From contig NZ_JAKVLT010000001.1 in the NCBI RefSeq assembly GCF_022484225.1, positions 1,901,549 to 1,965,548 on the forward strand: 64,000 bases of DNA, written 5' to 3'. Positions 37,164 to 46,902 of this stretch are shown piece by piece (within the stretch, counting starts at the first letter, position 1; every line of letters begins with the position of its first letter). This stretch comes from Pseudoramibacter sp. (GTDB lineage Bacteria > Bacillota > Clostridia > Eubacteriales > Eubacteriaceae). Position numbers and translations under genes: made by a program. Under the pieces are notes generated by a model. The model was not told the DNA's origin and ran no database searches. It saw nothing but the letters and a program-made list of their open reading frames with translations.

Positions 37164-37193
37164 AAAAACTCAGTCCGAAGACTGAGTTTTTTT
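37162..37193. terminator. Bidirectional terminator (XRE-S24 gene / rnpB)
   Basis: ACTCAGTC-CGAA-GACTGAGT stem-loop with seven T residues on both strands. Confidence 0.93.
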
Positions 37194-37528
37194 AGATTAG
37201 ATCTGTAAGCCGAGTTCTGTTTAAATGATCATCTATCTGATTTTGCTGTTGCCAGCAAACTTAAGCGACCTACCTGTTGAGCAGCGACGGGCCGCCGCCT
37301 TTTTGCGCTCGTTCTTGGTCTTGCTCCAAATGGGGTTTACCCAGCTGGCGAATTACTTCAGCCACTGGTGAGCTCTTACCTCACCGTTTCACCCTTACCG
37401 AAAAATCGGCGGTTTGCTTTCTGTTGCACTTGCCTTAAAGTCACCTTTACCGGACGTTATCCGGCATCCTGCCCTGTGGAGCTCGGACTTTCCTCAGAGA
37501 CATGCTCCGCGATCATCTGATCTAGTCT
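37194..37528 (-). ncRNA. rnpB: RNase P RNA, class A
   Basis: On the minus strand the conserved cores GAGGAAAGTCCGAGCTCC (near the 5' end), GGTAAGGGTGAAACGGTG and GAACTCGGCTTACAG (3' end) are present and in order. The terminal sequences AGACTAGATC and GATCTAATCT pair as helix P1 with one mismatch, which sets the ends. It is the catalytic RNA that trims tRNA 5' ends, including the arrays in this window. It accounts for the 400-base gap between the repressor and recA. Confidence 0.95.
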
Positions 37529-37533
37529 ACATT

Positions 37534-37562
37534 ATTATACGCAGATGCGCCTTAAATTTCAA
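37534..37562 (-). promoter_or_regulatory. Promoter of rnpB
   Basis: TTGAAA (37562-37557), 17-base spacer, TATAAT (37539-37534). The mature 5' end follows 6 bases later. It sits directly after the recA stop. Confidence 0.9.
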
Positions 37563-37566
37563 GGTT

Positions 37567-38694
37567 TTATTCTTTAAATGTCCCCATTTCAAATGCTTCC
37601 TGATCGCCCGCTTCGCCGTCTTTTTCAGAGACTGGACCGTTGGATTCGTCGTCGTCTTTTCCCTGATTGAGAATTTCGTCGCGGACTTTCTGTTCGATTT
37701 CGTCGCACAGATCCGGCCGTTCTTCAAAGAGCTGGCGCACTTTGTCCCGGCCCTGGCCCAGGCGTTCGTTTCCGTAAGAGAACCAGGAACCGGATTTCTT
37801 CACGATATCGAGGTCCACCGCCTGATCGAGGACATCCCCTTCGTGGGAAATACCCTTGCCGTAGATGATGTCAAATTCCGCGGTCTTAAATGGCGGCGCC
37901 ATTTTATTTTTGACAATTTTGGCCCGGGTTCTGTTGCCGATGTTTTCCCCGTCTTTCTTGATCGAATCGATGCGGCGCACATCGATCCGAACTGACGCGT
38001 AGAATTTCAGCGCCCGGCCGCCGGTGGTGACTTCCGGATTGCCGTAGACCACCCCGACTTTTTCTCTAAGCTGATTGATGAAGATCGTGGCGGTGTTCGC
38101 GTTCTTAATGACTCCGGTCAGCTTCCTCAGCGCCTGGGACATGAGTCTTGCGTGCAGCCCCACGTGGGATTCGCCCATGGTCCCGTCGATTTCAGCCCGG
38201 GGCACCAGAGCGGCCACCGAGTCGATGACGGCCACGTCGATGGCGCCGCTTCGCAGCAGGGCTTCGAGGATTTCCAGAGCCTGTTCTCCAGTGTCCGGCT
38301 GGGAAATGATCAAGTTGTCAATGTCCACACCCAGATTCGCGGCGTACACCGGGTCCAGCGCGTGTTCAGCGTCGATGAAGGCCGCGTTGCCGCCCTGCTT
38401 CTGGCATTCTGCGATGATGTGCAGCGCCAGGGTCGTCTTCCCTGAAGATTCAGGGCCGTAAATTTCCGTGATTCTTCCCTTGGGGATGCCGCCGATGCCC
38501 AGGGCCAGGTCGATGCTCAAAGATGAGGTTGAAATGACATCGACGTCCCGTCTGGCGCTGTCGCCGAGGCGCATGACAGCGCCTTTTCCAAAGGTTTTTT
38601 CGATATTTTTCAAGGCTGTATCCAGCGCCTTTTTCCGTTCTTTATCGTCCGTGATGGGGACAACATGTTCTAAAGGTTTGTCTTTTTTCGCCAT
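37567..38694 (-). CDS. recA: Recombinase RecA
   Basis: A 375-residue strand-exchange ATPase. Walker A is [13 protein letters not shown], Walker B is [18 protein letters not shown], loop 2 is [22 protein letters not shown], and the C-terminal acidic tail ([16 protein letters not shown]) is typical. The start [10 protein letters not shown] at ATG 38694 has AAGGAGG 7 bases upstream; the in-frame ATG two codons earlier is too close to it. No LexA-type operator was found upstream. cinA precedes recA, a pairing conserved in Gram-positive bacteria. Confidence 0.98.
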   Translation of the reverse strand: MAKKDKPLEHVVPITDDKERKKALDTALKNIEKTFGKGAVMRLGDSARRDVDVISTSSLSIDLALGIGGIPKGRITEIYGPESSGKTTLALHIIAECQKQGGNAAFIDAEHALDPVYAANLGVDIDNLIISQPDTGEQALEILEALLRSGAIDVAVIDSVAALVPRAEIDGTMGESHVGLHARLMSQALRKLTGVIKNANTATIFINQLREKVGVVYGNPEVTTGGRALKFYASVRIDVRRIDSIKKDGENIGNRTRAKIVKNKMAPPFKTAEFDIIYGKGISHEGDVLDQAVDLDIVKKSGSWFSYGNERLGQGRDKVRQLFEERPDLCDEIEQKVRDEILNQGKDDDESNGPVSEKDGEAGDQEAFEMGTFKE

Positions 38695-38719
38695 GTACAT
38701 TCCTCCTTCAATGCTGAGT

Positions 38720-39907
38720 TTACAATAAAACTTCCCGAATCATGCCAAATACCTTGATCGCCGCCCGGGTCTGAATCATGCGGCGGCTGCCTTTAAAGCG
38801 GCAGGTTTCGATCTGAAGCTTGCCGCCGGCACAGATGGCGATTTCCACTTCTGCCGACAGCGGATCGTCCGGCGTCTTGGCCAGATCGGAGACGGCCACG
38901 TTGATGTCGCAGTCTGAAATGGCAAACAGACGCTTGGCCATTGCACCGGCTGCCTTGGAATCATCGCCGAGCAGCTTCGTCTTCATCTGGCTGTCATTGA
39001 CCACCAGCCCCAGTTTAAAAACCTTCGCCATGCCGTCGATGCCCGACAGAATTTCGCCGGCCATGCCGCCGGTTCCCGAATCGGCAATGGCCAGGGTCAT
39101 CCCTTTCTTGATCAAAAGATCGGCCGCCGCCTTGGAGAGGGGATCTGCAGAATGGGCAAAGATGTGCCGGCCGAACCGGGCTTCAATGGCCTTTGAATAC
39201 TGATCCAACAGGGCGTTGACCTGGGCTTCGTCTGTGCCGTTGGCGGTCACGCGGATGAGCACTTCCCCCGGTTTGGCGTAGGTGGCGATCGTCGGATTGT
39301 CCTGATCTTTGACCAGATCGAGGATGGCTTCTTCCACCATGGATTCACCCATGTCGCAGATATTGAAGAAGCGCGAAAGCACCAGCTGATGGGTGCGCTG
39401 TTTCAATATCGGCAGAACCGAAAGGTCGAGCATCGCCTTCATTTCTTCCGGCGGCCCCGGCAGCAGAAAGACACTCACGCCGTTTTTTTCGATGTGGATG
39501 CCCGGCGCCGTTCCCCGGGTGTTGTCGATGGCTTCGGCCCCCACCGGAATGTCGCACTGTCTGAAGTTGTTCTCTGTTAATTTATAATTATAGCGGTCGA
39601 AATGGGCCTTCATCTTTTCAACCTGGCCTTCGTCCCGCTTCAGGGGCATGCCGAAATAATCCGCGATGGTTTTTTTGGTCAGATCGTCCTGGGTCGGCCC
39701 CAATCCCCCGGTCACGACGATAATCTGGCTCCGGTGCGCGGCGATGTCCACGCAGTCCCTGAGGCGCCCGGGATTGTCCCCGATCGTCGTCTGATAATGC
39801 ACGGCCACGCCGATCCGCGACAACTGTTCTGAAACGTACTGCGCATTGGTGTTCAGGGTTTCTCCTGTCAAAAGCTCAGTCCCGACACAGATAATTTCAC
39901 AATCCAT
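38720..39907 (-). CDS. cinA: CinA-family protein with degenerate amidase domain
   Basis: A 395-residue protein. The N-terminal MoCF-biosynthesis-like domain is intact: [39 protein letters not shown] and [13 protein letters not shown]. The C-terminal CinA domain (about 235-395), which in active nicotinamide-nucleotide amidases contains an ESCTGG loop, a GGVVAYSN-type segment and TGIAGPGG, reads instead DSGTGGM, LGLVVND and SDLAKTPDD. The serine and a lysine (SQMKTKLLG) remain, while the tyrosine and glycine-rich loop are lost. The name reflects family and position, not competence function. It is upstream of recA. Confidence 0.92.
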   Translation of the reverse strand: MDCEIICVGTELLTGETLNTNAQYVSEQLSRIGVAVHYQTTIGDNPGRLRDCVDIAAHRSQIIVVTGGLGPTQDDLTKKTIADYFGMPLKRDEGQVEKMKAHFDRYNYKLTENNFRQCDIPVGAEAIDNTRGTAPGIHIEKNGVSVFLLPGPPEEMKAMLDLSVLPILKQRTHQLVLSRFFNICDMGESMVEEAILDLVKDQDNPTIATYAKPGEVLIRVTANGTDEAQVNALLDQYSKAIEARFGRHIFAHSADPLSKAAADLLIKKGMTLAIADSGTGGMAGEILSGIDGMAKVFKLGLVVNDSQMKTKLLGDDSKAAGAMAKRLFAISDCDINVAVSDLAKTPDDPLSAEVEIAICAGGKLQIETCRFKGSRRMIQTRAAIKVFGMIREVLL

Positions 39908-39939
39908 TGTGCTTGCCTTCTTTCATCTTTTTTTACAGC

Positions 39940-39972
39940 CAAAAAAACGCCTGTGGAAGCAGACGTTTTAAA
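39940..39972 (-). terminator. Terminator after pgsA
   Basis: AACGTCTG pairs with CAGGCGTT (one G-T pair) across a 6-base loop, followed by seven T residues on the minus strand. Confidence 0.85.
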
Positions 39973-39977
39973 ATAAA

Positions 39978-40520
39978 TCATTTGGATTGAATGACATTCT
40001 TGTTGTTGACGAAATATTCAATGCCAGAAATAATGGTCAGGGCCAGGGCCACATAGACCAAGATGTTGCCGAGGAGCCACAGCATTTGCACCTGCGGCTG
40101 CCAGGAGTAAAGAATCAAAAGAATGATCGTAATCATCTGAGACACGGTCTTCGCTTTGCCGAGTTTTCCGGCGGCGATCACGATGCCCGAGGATGCTGCC
40201 AGGGTTCTGAGCCCGGTGATTGCAAATTCTCTGGCGATGATGATGATCACAATCCAGGCCATCATTTGATGGGCTTCGACGAGGCAGATAAAGGCTGACG
40301 CCGTTAAAAGCTTGTCCGCAAGCGGGTCCATGAATTTGCCAAAGTCCGTAATTAAATGCCGGCTCCTCGCAATGTGACCGTCCAAATGGTCAGAATAAGA
40401 AGCCACACAGAAGATGATCAGTGCAATCAAATAGTGGTGCGGAAAGCTGATTTCCATGGCAGCCACAAAAAACGGAATGCAGATCATTCTGAAAATCGTA
40501 ATTTTATTCGGTAGATTCAT
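39978..40520 (-). CDS. pgsA: CDP-diacylglycerol-glycerol-3-phosphate 3-phosphatidyltransferase
   Basis: A 180-residue membrane enzyme making phosphatidylglycerol phosphate. It has about five TM segments and the CDP-alcohol phosphotransferase motif DHLDGHIARSRHLITDFGKF continuing MDPLADK, matching D-G-x2-A-R-x8-G-x3-D-x3-D. MNLPNKITIFRMICIPFFV at the N-terminus is typical. It starts 17 bases inside the end of rimO, so it is translationally coupled, and a terminator follows it. Confidence 0.96.
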   Translation of the reverse strand: MNLPNKITIFRMICIPFFVAAMEISFPHHYLIALIIFCVASYSDHLDGHIARSRHLITDFGKFMDPLADKLLTASAFICLVEAHQMMAWIVIIIIAREFAITGLRTLAASSGIVIAAGKLGKAKTVSQMITIILLILYSWQPQVQMLWLLGNILVYVALALTIISGIEYFVNNKNVIQSK

Positions 40521-41847
40521 TGATTACCTCCCCTATTAAATCAAATCCAATCGCATCTACGATTCTCACATGATAAAAATGTCCCGGCTCCGGCCTTGAA
40601 GTCTCGATGATCACATCGCCGTCGATTTCTGGAGCGTCTCCCCGCGTTCTTCCGACTGCGATGCCGTTTTCGTCAATTTCATCGACGAGCACCTGGATTT
40701 CCTGATCGATCCAACGCGTATTCCATGCGGTGGAAATCGCCTCCTGCTGCTCGTAAATGCGTCTGACCCGATCTTCCTTGACGTCTTCGTCAATCTGGTC
40801 TGGCATTTCGGCCGCCGGCGTTCCCTCTTCCCTGGAATAGGCAAAGGCGCCCAAACGCTCGAATTTTAATTCTTTGAGCGATTGGCACATGGCCTCAAAC
40901 TGGGCTTCGGTTTCCCCTGGAAATCCTGCGATCACCGTCGTTCTCAAAACGGCGTCCGGGCATTTTTTCCGAATCAGTTTCACTTTACCATAAATTTCTT
41001 TTTTGTCAATGTGACGTCCCATGCGCCTCAGAATCTCATCTTCGGTGTGCTGAATGGGCATGTCAAAATACTGACAGATATTCGAATGGCTCGCGATGAC
41101 GTCTAAAAGCCTTTCGTCGATCCCTTCGGGATACATGTACAAAAGCCGGATCCACTTAAAGGGAACAGTCCCGGCCAGTTCATCCAATAAATCCGCCAGC
41201 TGAATTTCTTCTTTTAAATCCTTGCCGTACTGGGTCAGATTCTGGGCCACCAGAATCAGTTCCCGGACGCCGCTGTCGTACAGCATCTGCGCTTCCTGCA
41301 GAATTTCTTCTGGCCTGCGGCTCCGGTGCCGCCCCCGGATGTTCGGGATCGCGCAATAGGTGCAGTGGTTGTCGCAGCCTTCGCTGATCTTTAAATATTC
41401 CGTCACGCTGCCTTTTTTGACGTAGCGTTTCTGGTCTTCTTCATGAATTTCCGGGCTGGCGTAAATTTTCTGTTCCGGCGCCGTCCCGTTCTGTCTTAAT
41501 ATTTCCGACAGATCTTCGATTTCGTTGACGCCGACAAAATAATCGACTTCCGGCAGTTCTGCCTTGAGTTCTTCGGCGTAGCGCTGGGCCATGCAGCCGG
41601 CGACCACGAAGGTGCTGCATTTTTCATCGTCATGGGTGCGGTAGGGCAGCAGATCGAAAATCGCGTCGATGGACTGTTTTTTCGCCGCTTCGATGAAGCA
41701 GCAGGTGTTCACGACGATTAAATCCGCATCGGCCGGTTCTTCTGTGAGCGAAAAGCCCCGTCCCAGCAGCCCGCCGAGCATGTGTTCACTGTCCACCGTG
41801 TTTTTGTCGCATCCCATGGTTCGGACAAAGACTTTCTGATCAGCCAT
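40504..41847 (-). CDS. rimO: Ribosomal protein S12 methylthiotransferase
   Basis: A 447-residue radical SAM enzyme that methylthiolates an aspartate of S12. The N-terminal UPF0004 domain has TMGCDKNTVDSEHMLG and further cysteines at VNTCCFIE and AGCMAQRY. The radical SAM cluster is SEGCDNHCTYCAIPNIRGRH (about 155-174). A TRAM domain closes the protein (EIQVLVDEIDENG). The GCDKNxVDSE wording separates RimO from MiaB. The start overlaps the ftsK stop by 8 bases. Confidence 0.95.
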   Translation of the reverse strand: MADQKVFVRTMGCDKNTVDSEHMLGGLLGRGFSLTEEPADADLIVVNTCCFIEAAKKQSIDAIFDLLPYRTHDDEKCSTFVVAGCMAQRYAEELKAELPEVDYFVGVNEIEDLSEILRQNGTAPEQKIYASPEIHEEDQKRYVKKGSVTEYLKISEGCDNHCTYCAIPNIRGRHRSRRPEEILQEAQMLYDSGVRELILVAQNLTQYGKDLKEEIQLADLLDELAGTVPFKWIRLLYMYPEGIDERLLDVIASHSNICQYFDMPIQHTEDEILRRMGRHIDKKEIYGKVKLIRKKCPDAVLRTTVIAGFPGETEAQFEAMCQSLKELKFERLGAFAYSREEGTPAAEMPDQIDEDVKEDRVRRIYEQQEAISTAWNTRWIDQEIQVLVDEIDENGIAVGRTRGDAPEIDGDVIIETSRPEPGHFYHVRIVDAIGFDLIGEVINESTE

Positions 41848-44251
41848 GATAGTTCTCCCTTGACATCAGTAATTTCCGCGGCTTGCTGCCGTTGGGGCCT
41901 GAAATAATGCCCCGGTCTTCGAGTTCGTCGATGATCCGTCCAGCTCTCGCATAACCGACTCTGAGTTTGCGCTGCACCATGGACGTCGAAATCTGACCGT
42001 TGGTAAAGGCCAGTTCCGCTGCTTTCGGGAACAGCTCATCCACAGTTTCTTCCGTTTTTTCTTCATCCTTGGCGGTTTCCGCCGCTTGGATTTCTTCTTC
42101 AATATGGGCGTCGAAGGTCGGCTTTTCCCCCTGGGAAACGGCCGCGACCACCCGGTTGATTTCATTGTCTGACACAAAGGTACCCTGAACCCGCAGCGGC
42201 TTCGATTTGCCCACCGGGAAGTAGAGCATATCCCCTTTGCCCAGAAGTTTTTCGGCGCCGACCTGATCGAGAATGGTGCGGCTGTCCGTGTTGGACGCCA
42301 CCGAGAACGCGATTCGCGACGGAATGTTTGCCTTGATCAGCCCGGTGATGACATCCACCGAAGGCCGCTGGGTCGCAATGACCAGATGAATGCCGCAGGC
42401 TCTTGCGAGCTGGGCGATCCGGCAGATGGCGCTTTCCACTTCTTTGGGCGAGGTCATCATCAAATCCGCCAATTCGTCGATAATGATGACGATGCGGGGC
42501 AGTTTTTTCTGCCCATTCTGGAGGGCTTTCTTGTTGTAGCCTTTGATGTCCCGGACCCCGGCGTCTTTAAAGAGCTGGTAGCGGTCCGTCATTTCCTTGA
42601 TGCCCCAGTTCAGCGCGTAGGCCGCCTTTTTCGGGTCGGTCACCACCGGAATCAGCATGTGGGGCAGCGCGTTGTAGACATTGAGTTCGACCATTTTAGG
42701 GTCGATCATGATGAAGCGCAGATCCTCCGGACTGAGCTTGTAAATCAGGGAAATGATCATCGTGTTGATGCACACCGATTTCCCGGAGCCGGTGGCGCCG
42801 GCGATGAGCAGGTGGGGCATCTTCGAAATGTCCCCGATGACGTTCTGGCCCGACAAAGTTTTGCCCAGCGCGAAAGGCAACTTGGCTTCCGATTTCTGGA
42901 ACACCGGCGTCTTGATGATGTCGCCAAGGGCGACCACTTCGCTCACCGCGTTGGGCACTTCGATGCCCACAGCGGATTTTCCCGGAATCGGCGCTTCCAT
43001 CCGGATGTCGCTCGTCGCCAGACGCAAAGCCAGGTCATCGGACAGGGCGACAATTTTGCCGACCTTGACGCCGGAAGCCGGCTGCACTTCAAAGCGCGTG
43101 ATGGACGGCCCGACGTCAACGCCGACGATGTTGGCGTTGACTTTGAATTCTTTTAACGTATCTTCGATTTGATGGGCCTTTTTGATGACATCCTCTTTCT
43201 TGCTGCCGCTGTGGTGGCTGCCGGGATTGAGGAGGGCCACATCGGGCTTATGATAAGCCCGAACCGGAGCGTCCGTCGATGGACGGCCTATCTCCCCCGG
43301 GTCATCATCTTCCTCTCCTGCCTCTTCCGGCGCGGATTCTTCATCGTTCTGAACCGGCTGCTGAGGCGCCTGGGCCGCCTGTTCGGCTTCCCGCACCCGT
43401 TCTTCCCGTTCAGACTTGGCCTTGCGCTTGAGGTCTTCGTCGTCCAGCTGATCGATGACGTCGTCGATGTTGACGTACTGGGTGTTTACGGACACCTTCC
43501 CCACATCGCTGGGATTAAAGAGGCTGTCGTAGTTCTGGTCTTCCAGTTCTTCCTGCTGCTGGCGCTTCAATTCGGCTTCCTTGCGCATCTTGGCCAGTTC
43601 CCGTTCTTCTTTGAGGGTCTTGATGTGTTCTTCCATCGCTTCCTGGCTCTGGTCTCTCAGACGGCCAAAGAACCCTGGAGAAACAATGGTGATGATTTTA
43701 TAGATTTCAAACGCCAGCAGGCACAGGAGCAAAATGATTGTCCCGGGCTTTTTGATCACCGTCAGGAAAATGTAGGCCAGCACCAGCCCGAAGATCCCGC
43801 CGAAGGCATTGCTGCCTTTCAGGGGCAGGGTGAACATGTCGAGCAGTGTGTACTGCATCATGCTGGGCACGCTCATGCTGAAGATGATCAGTAAATTGGC
43901 CAGAAGCAGGGCCACATAGCCCATCACTCTGGCGTACTTTTTCCAGCTCTGGGTGAAGATGATCACCCCAGCCACAATAAAATACATACAGTAAATCACG
44001 GACACATTGCCAAACAAATAGCGCACGACGCCTTTGCCCCAAATGCGGTCAAACAGCGTCGGGGTTGCCGTCGAGTACGCGTAGGCGCTGTACATCGCAA
44101 CGGCGATCACCAAAATGCCGATGAAGCGCATCTGGCCGGCGGTCAGTTCTCTTTTTTCATTTTTTGACGCCCGTCCGGTACGTTTAGCTTTCGCCTTTTG
44201 AGTGGCCGACTGGGTTTTTTTTCTGCCTTTTGTCTTTTTTGTCCTTGCCAT
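41840..44251 (-). CDS. ftsK: DNA translocase FtsK/SpoIIIE
   Basis: An 803-residue septal DNA pump. Four to five TM segments lie within about residues 45-200, followed by a charged coiled-coil-like linker rich in Glu/Lys/Arg/Gln (about 210-335). The motor domain has Walker A LIAGATGSGKSVCIN (about 470-484) and Walker B IVIIIDELADLMM. The C-terminal gamma winged helix (ISTSMVQRKLRVGYARAGRI) reads polarity sequences. The first 30 residues are unusually basic (KKTKGRKKTQSATQKAKAKR). One FtsK-type gene is visible here; whether it serves division or sporulation is undetermined. Confidence 0.96.
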   Translation of the reverse strand: MARTKKTKGRKKTQSATQKAKAKRTGRASKNEKRELTAGQMRFIGILVIAVAMYSAYAYSTATPTLFDRIWGKGVVRYLFGNVSVIYCMYFIVAGVIIFTQSWKKYARVMGYVALLLANLLIIFSMSVPSMMQYTLLDMFTLPLKGSNAFGGIFGLVLAYIFLTVIKKPGTIILLLCLLAFEIYKIITIVSPGFFGRLRDQSQEAMEEHIKTLKEERELAKMRKEAELKRQQQEELEDQNYDSLFNPSDVGKVSVNTQYVNIDDVIDQLDDEDLKRKAKSEREERVREAEQAAQAPQQPVQNDEESAPEEAGEEDDDPGEIGRPSTDAPVRAYHKPDVALLNPGSHHSGSKKEDVIKKAHQIEDTLKEFKVNANIVGVDVGPSITRFEVQPASGVKVGKIVALSDDLALRLATSDIRMEAPIPGKSAVGIEVPNAVSEVVALGDIIKTPVFQKSEAKLPFALGKTLSGQNVIGDISKMPHLLIAGATGSGKSVCINTMIISLIYKLSPEDLRFIMIDPKMVELNVYNALPHMLIPVVTDPKKAAYALNWGIKEMTDRYQLFKDAGVRDIKGYNKKALQNGQKKLPRIVIIIDELADLMMTSPKEVESAICRIAQLARACGIHLVIATQRPSVDVITGLIKANIPSRIAFSVASNTDSRTILDQVGAEKLLGKGDMLYFPVGKSKPLRVQGTFVSDNEINRVVAAVSQGEKPTFDAHIEEEIQAAETAKDEEKTEETVDELFPKAAELAFTNGQISTSMVQRKLRVGYARAGRIIDELEDRGIISGPNGSKPRKLLMSRENYHG

Positions 44252-44271
44252 CGTTACTCACCATCCAATCT

Positions 44272-44301
44272 GAATGGACCGGTGTGCATCGCAGTCCATT
44301 C
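44272..44301. other. Hairpin between pnp and ftsK
   Basis: GAATGGAC (44272-44279) pairs with GTCCATTC (44294-44301) over a 14-base loop. No T tract follows on the minus strand, so it is not a standard terminator; an RNA-processing or stability hairpin is possible. Confidence 0.4.
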
Positions 44302-44311
44302 TGAATTTGAA

Positions 44312-46429
44312 TTAATCTGCATCTTTTGGCAGGCATGCCTTTCTGGACAGATTAATCCGTCCCTGATCGTCAATTTCAATGACTTTCACGGTCACTTCAT
44401 CGCCGATGTTCACCACATCTTCCACGCGGTTGACCCGGTGGTTCGCTAGTTTTGAAATGTGGATCAAACCGTCCTTGTTGCCCGGAATGTCGACAAAAGC
44501 GCCGAATTTCATAATCCGGACGACTTTCCCGGTAACCACTTCGCTGACCTGTACTTCGTGAACCACATCGTCGACCATCTTTTCAGCCTTTTCAGAAGAA
44601 GCCCGGTCTGTGGCCGCGATGTAGACGGTGCCGTCTTCTTCCACTTCAATCTTGGCGCCGGATGCCTCCTGGATGCCGATGATCGTTTCGCCGCCCTTGC
44701 CGATGAGGTCGCGGATCTTTTCAGGATCGATGTGCACGGTCGTGATGTGCGGCGCGTAGGGTGAAATTTCTTTCCGCGGTTCGGAGATCGCCTGGTTCAT
44801 GATGCCGAGAATGTGCATGCGGCCGTCTTTCGCCTGTTTCAGCGCCTGGGTGAGAATCGCCCGGTTGATGCCGTGCACCTTGATGTCCATCTGAATCGCG
44901 GTGATGCCGTCTTTCGTCCCGGCCACTTTGAAGTCCATGTCGCCGAGGAAGTCTTCCATGCCCTGAATATCGGTCAGGATGGCGACCTGATCTCCTTCTT
45001 TGATCAGGCCCATGGCGCAGCCGGCGACCGCTTTTTTAATCGGCACCCCTGCCGCCATTAAAGCCAGAGAGGACCCGCAGACAGAGGCCTGGGACGTGGA
45101 GCCGTTGGAGCTCAACACTTCAGAGACCACGCGGATCGCATAAGGGAATTCTTCTTTCGAAGGCAGCACCGGCAGCAATGCCCGTTCGGCCAGTGCGCCG
45201 TGGCCGATTTCCCGTCTTCCCGGTCCCCGGCTCGGCTTCGTTTCCCCGACGGAATAGCTCGGGAAATTGTACTGGTGCATGTAGCGCTTTTCGGTTTCCG
45301 GTTCCAGACCGTCGAGCACCTGGGCTTCTTTTAACAGGCCCAAAGTGGCGATCGAGCAAACCTGGGTTTCCCCGCGGGTGAACAGGCCGGAGCCGTGCAC
45401 CCGGGGCAGATAGTCGATTTTGGCCGTGATCGGCCGCACCTGGGTCAGTTCCCGGTTGTCCGGACGGATATGGTCGTTTAAAATCAGGCTGCGCACTTCT
45501 TCGCGCTTGATGCCGTTGATCACCATGTCGGCTTCGGCCTGATGATCCGGGTCCAGTTCGGCGAAATGCTTGGCCGTTTCGTCGATGAGGGCGTTGATCG
45601 CGTCGATGCGTTCGTCCGCATCTTCGATATGCACGGCGTCGTGCATGCGGGTGCCGATGTAGTCGCGGATGCTGTCTTTGAGTTCCGGGGTCGGTTCCTG
45701 AAGGGGATATTCCGCCTTTGGCACACCGACTTCCGCGACGATTTCGTCGATAAAGTCGATGATCTTCTTGATTTCTTCGTGGGCGTACAGAATGGCGTCC
45801 AGCATGGTTTCTTCGTCTAATTCGTTGGCGCCGGCTTCGACCATCATCACGGCGTTGCGGGTGCCGGCAACCGTCAGGTTCAGATCCGATACCTGTTTCT
45901 GTTCCCAGGTCGGGTTGAGCACAAATTCGCCGTCGATGAGGCCCACCTGCACGGCGGCCGTCGGCCCATCAAAGGGCAGATCGGAAATGGACAGCACGAT
46001 CGAAGAACCGATCATCCCCACCAGTTCCGAAGCGCAGTCGGTGTCGTCGGACATCACCATCGTCACCACGTGCACGTCATTTCTGAAAGTTTTCGGGAAA
46101 AGGGGTCGAATCGGTCTGTCGATGAGTCTTGAAAACAGAATCGCCTGATTGGTCGGGCGGCCTTCACGCTTCAAAAATCCCCCTGGGATTTTGCCGACCG
46201 CGTACTGTTTTTCGACGTAATCGACGGAAAGCGGGAAGAAATCAGTGCCTTCCCGGGGTTCCTTTGAGACCGCCACATTGCACAACAGGCTGGTGTCCCC
46301 GTAGCGGACCATCGCCGACGCTTTGGCTAAACGCGCCACTTCACCGATTTCAACTTGGAAAGGGCGTCCGGCAATTTCGGTCTTAAACACCTTCGGTTCC
46401 CTCGGTTGGGCTTTCGCAGAAATTTTCAT
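44312..46429 (-). CDS. pnp: Polynucleotide phosphorylase
   Basis: A 705-residue 3'-5' exoribonuclease of the degradosome. It has two RNase PH domains (first with [20 protein letters not shown]; second with [20 protein letters not shown] and a [18 protein letters not shown] active-site segment). A KH domain ([16 protein letters not shown]) and an S1 domain ([20 protein letters not shown]) follow from about residue 560. ATG 46429 (MKISAKAQ) has GAGGAGG 7 bases upstream; the in-frame extension further upstream is rejected. It follows rpsO, the classical rpsO-pnp order, but a terminator lies between them. Confidence 0.97.
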   Translation of the reverse strand: MKISAKAQPREPKVFKTEIAGRPFQVEIGEVARLAKASAMVRYGDTSLLCNVAVSKEPREGTDFFPLSVDYVEKQYAVGKIPGGFLKREGRPTNQAILFSRLIDRPIRPLFPKTFRNDVHVVTMVMSDDTDCASELVGMIGSSIVLSISDLPFDGPTAAVQVGLIDGEFVLNPTWEQKQVSDLNLTVAGTRNAVMMVEAGANELDEETMLDAILYAHEEIKKIIDFIDEIVAEVGVPKAEYPLQEPTPELKDSIRDYIGTRMHDAVHIEDADERIDAINALIDETAKHFAELDPDHQAEADMVINGIKREEVRSLILNDHIRPDNRELTQVRPITAKIDYLPRVHGSGLFTRGETQVCSIATLGLLKEAQVLDGLEPETEKRYMHQYNFPSYSVGETKPSRGPGRREIGHGALAERALLPVLPSKEEFPYAIRVVSEVLSSNGSTSQASVCGSSLALMAAGVPIKKAVAGCAMGLIKEGDQVAILTDIQGMEDFLGDMDFKVAGTKDGITAIQMDIKVHGINRAILTQALKQAKDGRMHILGIMNQAISEPRKEISPYAPHITTVHIDPEKIRDLIGKGGETIIGIQEASGAKIEVEEDGTVYIAATDRASSEKAEKMVDDVVHEVQVSEVVTGKVVRIMKFGAFVDIPGNKDGLIHISKLANHRVNRVEDVVNIGDEVTVKVIEIDDQGRINLSRKACLPKDAD

Positions 46430-46483
46430 TGTACCTCCTCTAAACGATACGACCAAATGTCAATTTAATCTTTTTTAACATAA

Positions 46484-46509
46484 CAAAAAAGGCGGAACAC
46501 TCCGCCCAA
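46484..46509 (-). terminator. Terminator between rpsO and pnp
   Basis: GGCGGA/TCCGCC stem with a 4-base loop and TTTTTTG on the minus strand. It should attenuate transcription into pnp rather than isolate it, since no strong pnp promoter is visible. Confidence 0.88.
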
Positions 46510-46518
46510 TCAAAATGA

Positions 46519-46785
46519 TTATTTTCTTAATCCTAATCTCGCGATCAATTCACGATAGCGATTGATGTCTTTTTTCTTCAAGTAGCCTAACAGGTTGCGG
46601 CGCTGGCCGACCATTTTGAGCAGGCCTCTTCTTGAATGAAAGTCCTTTTTATGAACTGCAAAGTGCTTGTTCAAGTCGTTGATGCGGTAGGTTAACAGTG
46701 CGACCTGAACTTCCGGCGAACCGGTATCCCCTTCGTGGGTGCCGTATTCTTTGATGATCTGTTCTTTCTGTTCTTTTGAAATCAT
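46519..46785 (-). CDS. rpsO: 30S ribosomal protein S15
   Basis: An 88-residue S15 protein: [20 protein letters not shown], then [19 protein letters not shown] and the RNA-binding [18 protein letters not shown]. The start at ATG 46785 has AAGGAG upstream and gives the normal family length; further upstream in-frame sequence belongs to the leader. S15 binds 16S rRNA early in assembly and in other bacteria represses its own mRNA. The leader of about 80 bases may serve that purpose, but no conserved fold was confirmed. Confidence 0.97.
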   Translation of the reverse strand: MISKEQKEQIIKEYGTHEGDTGSPEVQVALLTYRINDLNKHFAVHKKDFHSRRGLLKMVGQRRNLLGYLKKKDINRYRELIARLGLRK

Positions 46786-46870
46786 AACTTCTACTCCTTC
46801 TGTTTGTTTCCCTGTTCCTAGTATGCCGTCGGAGTGATTCGCCAAACCAAGAGCAGGCTTGAATGTGTGT

Positions 46871-46899
46871 ATTCTATCATTTCAAATTTGGTTTGTAAA
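46871..46899 (-). promoter_or_regulatory. Promoter of rpsO
   Basis: TTTACA (46899-46894), 17-base spacer, TAGAAT (46876-46871) on the minus strand, directly after the preceding gene's stop. Confidence 0.85.
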
Positions 46900-46902
46900 G
46901 CC

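Noticed and set aside
37201..37566. Coding sequence in the repressor-recA gap
   Set aside because: The interval is RNase P RNA with its own promoter and terminator.
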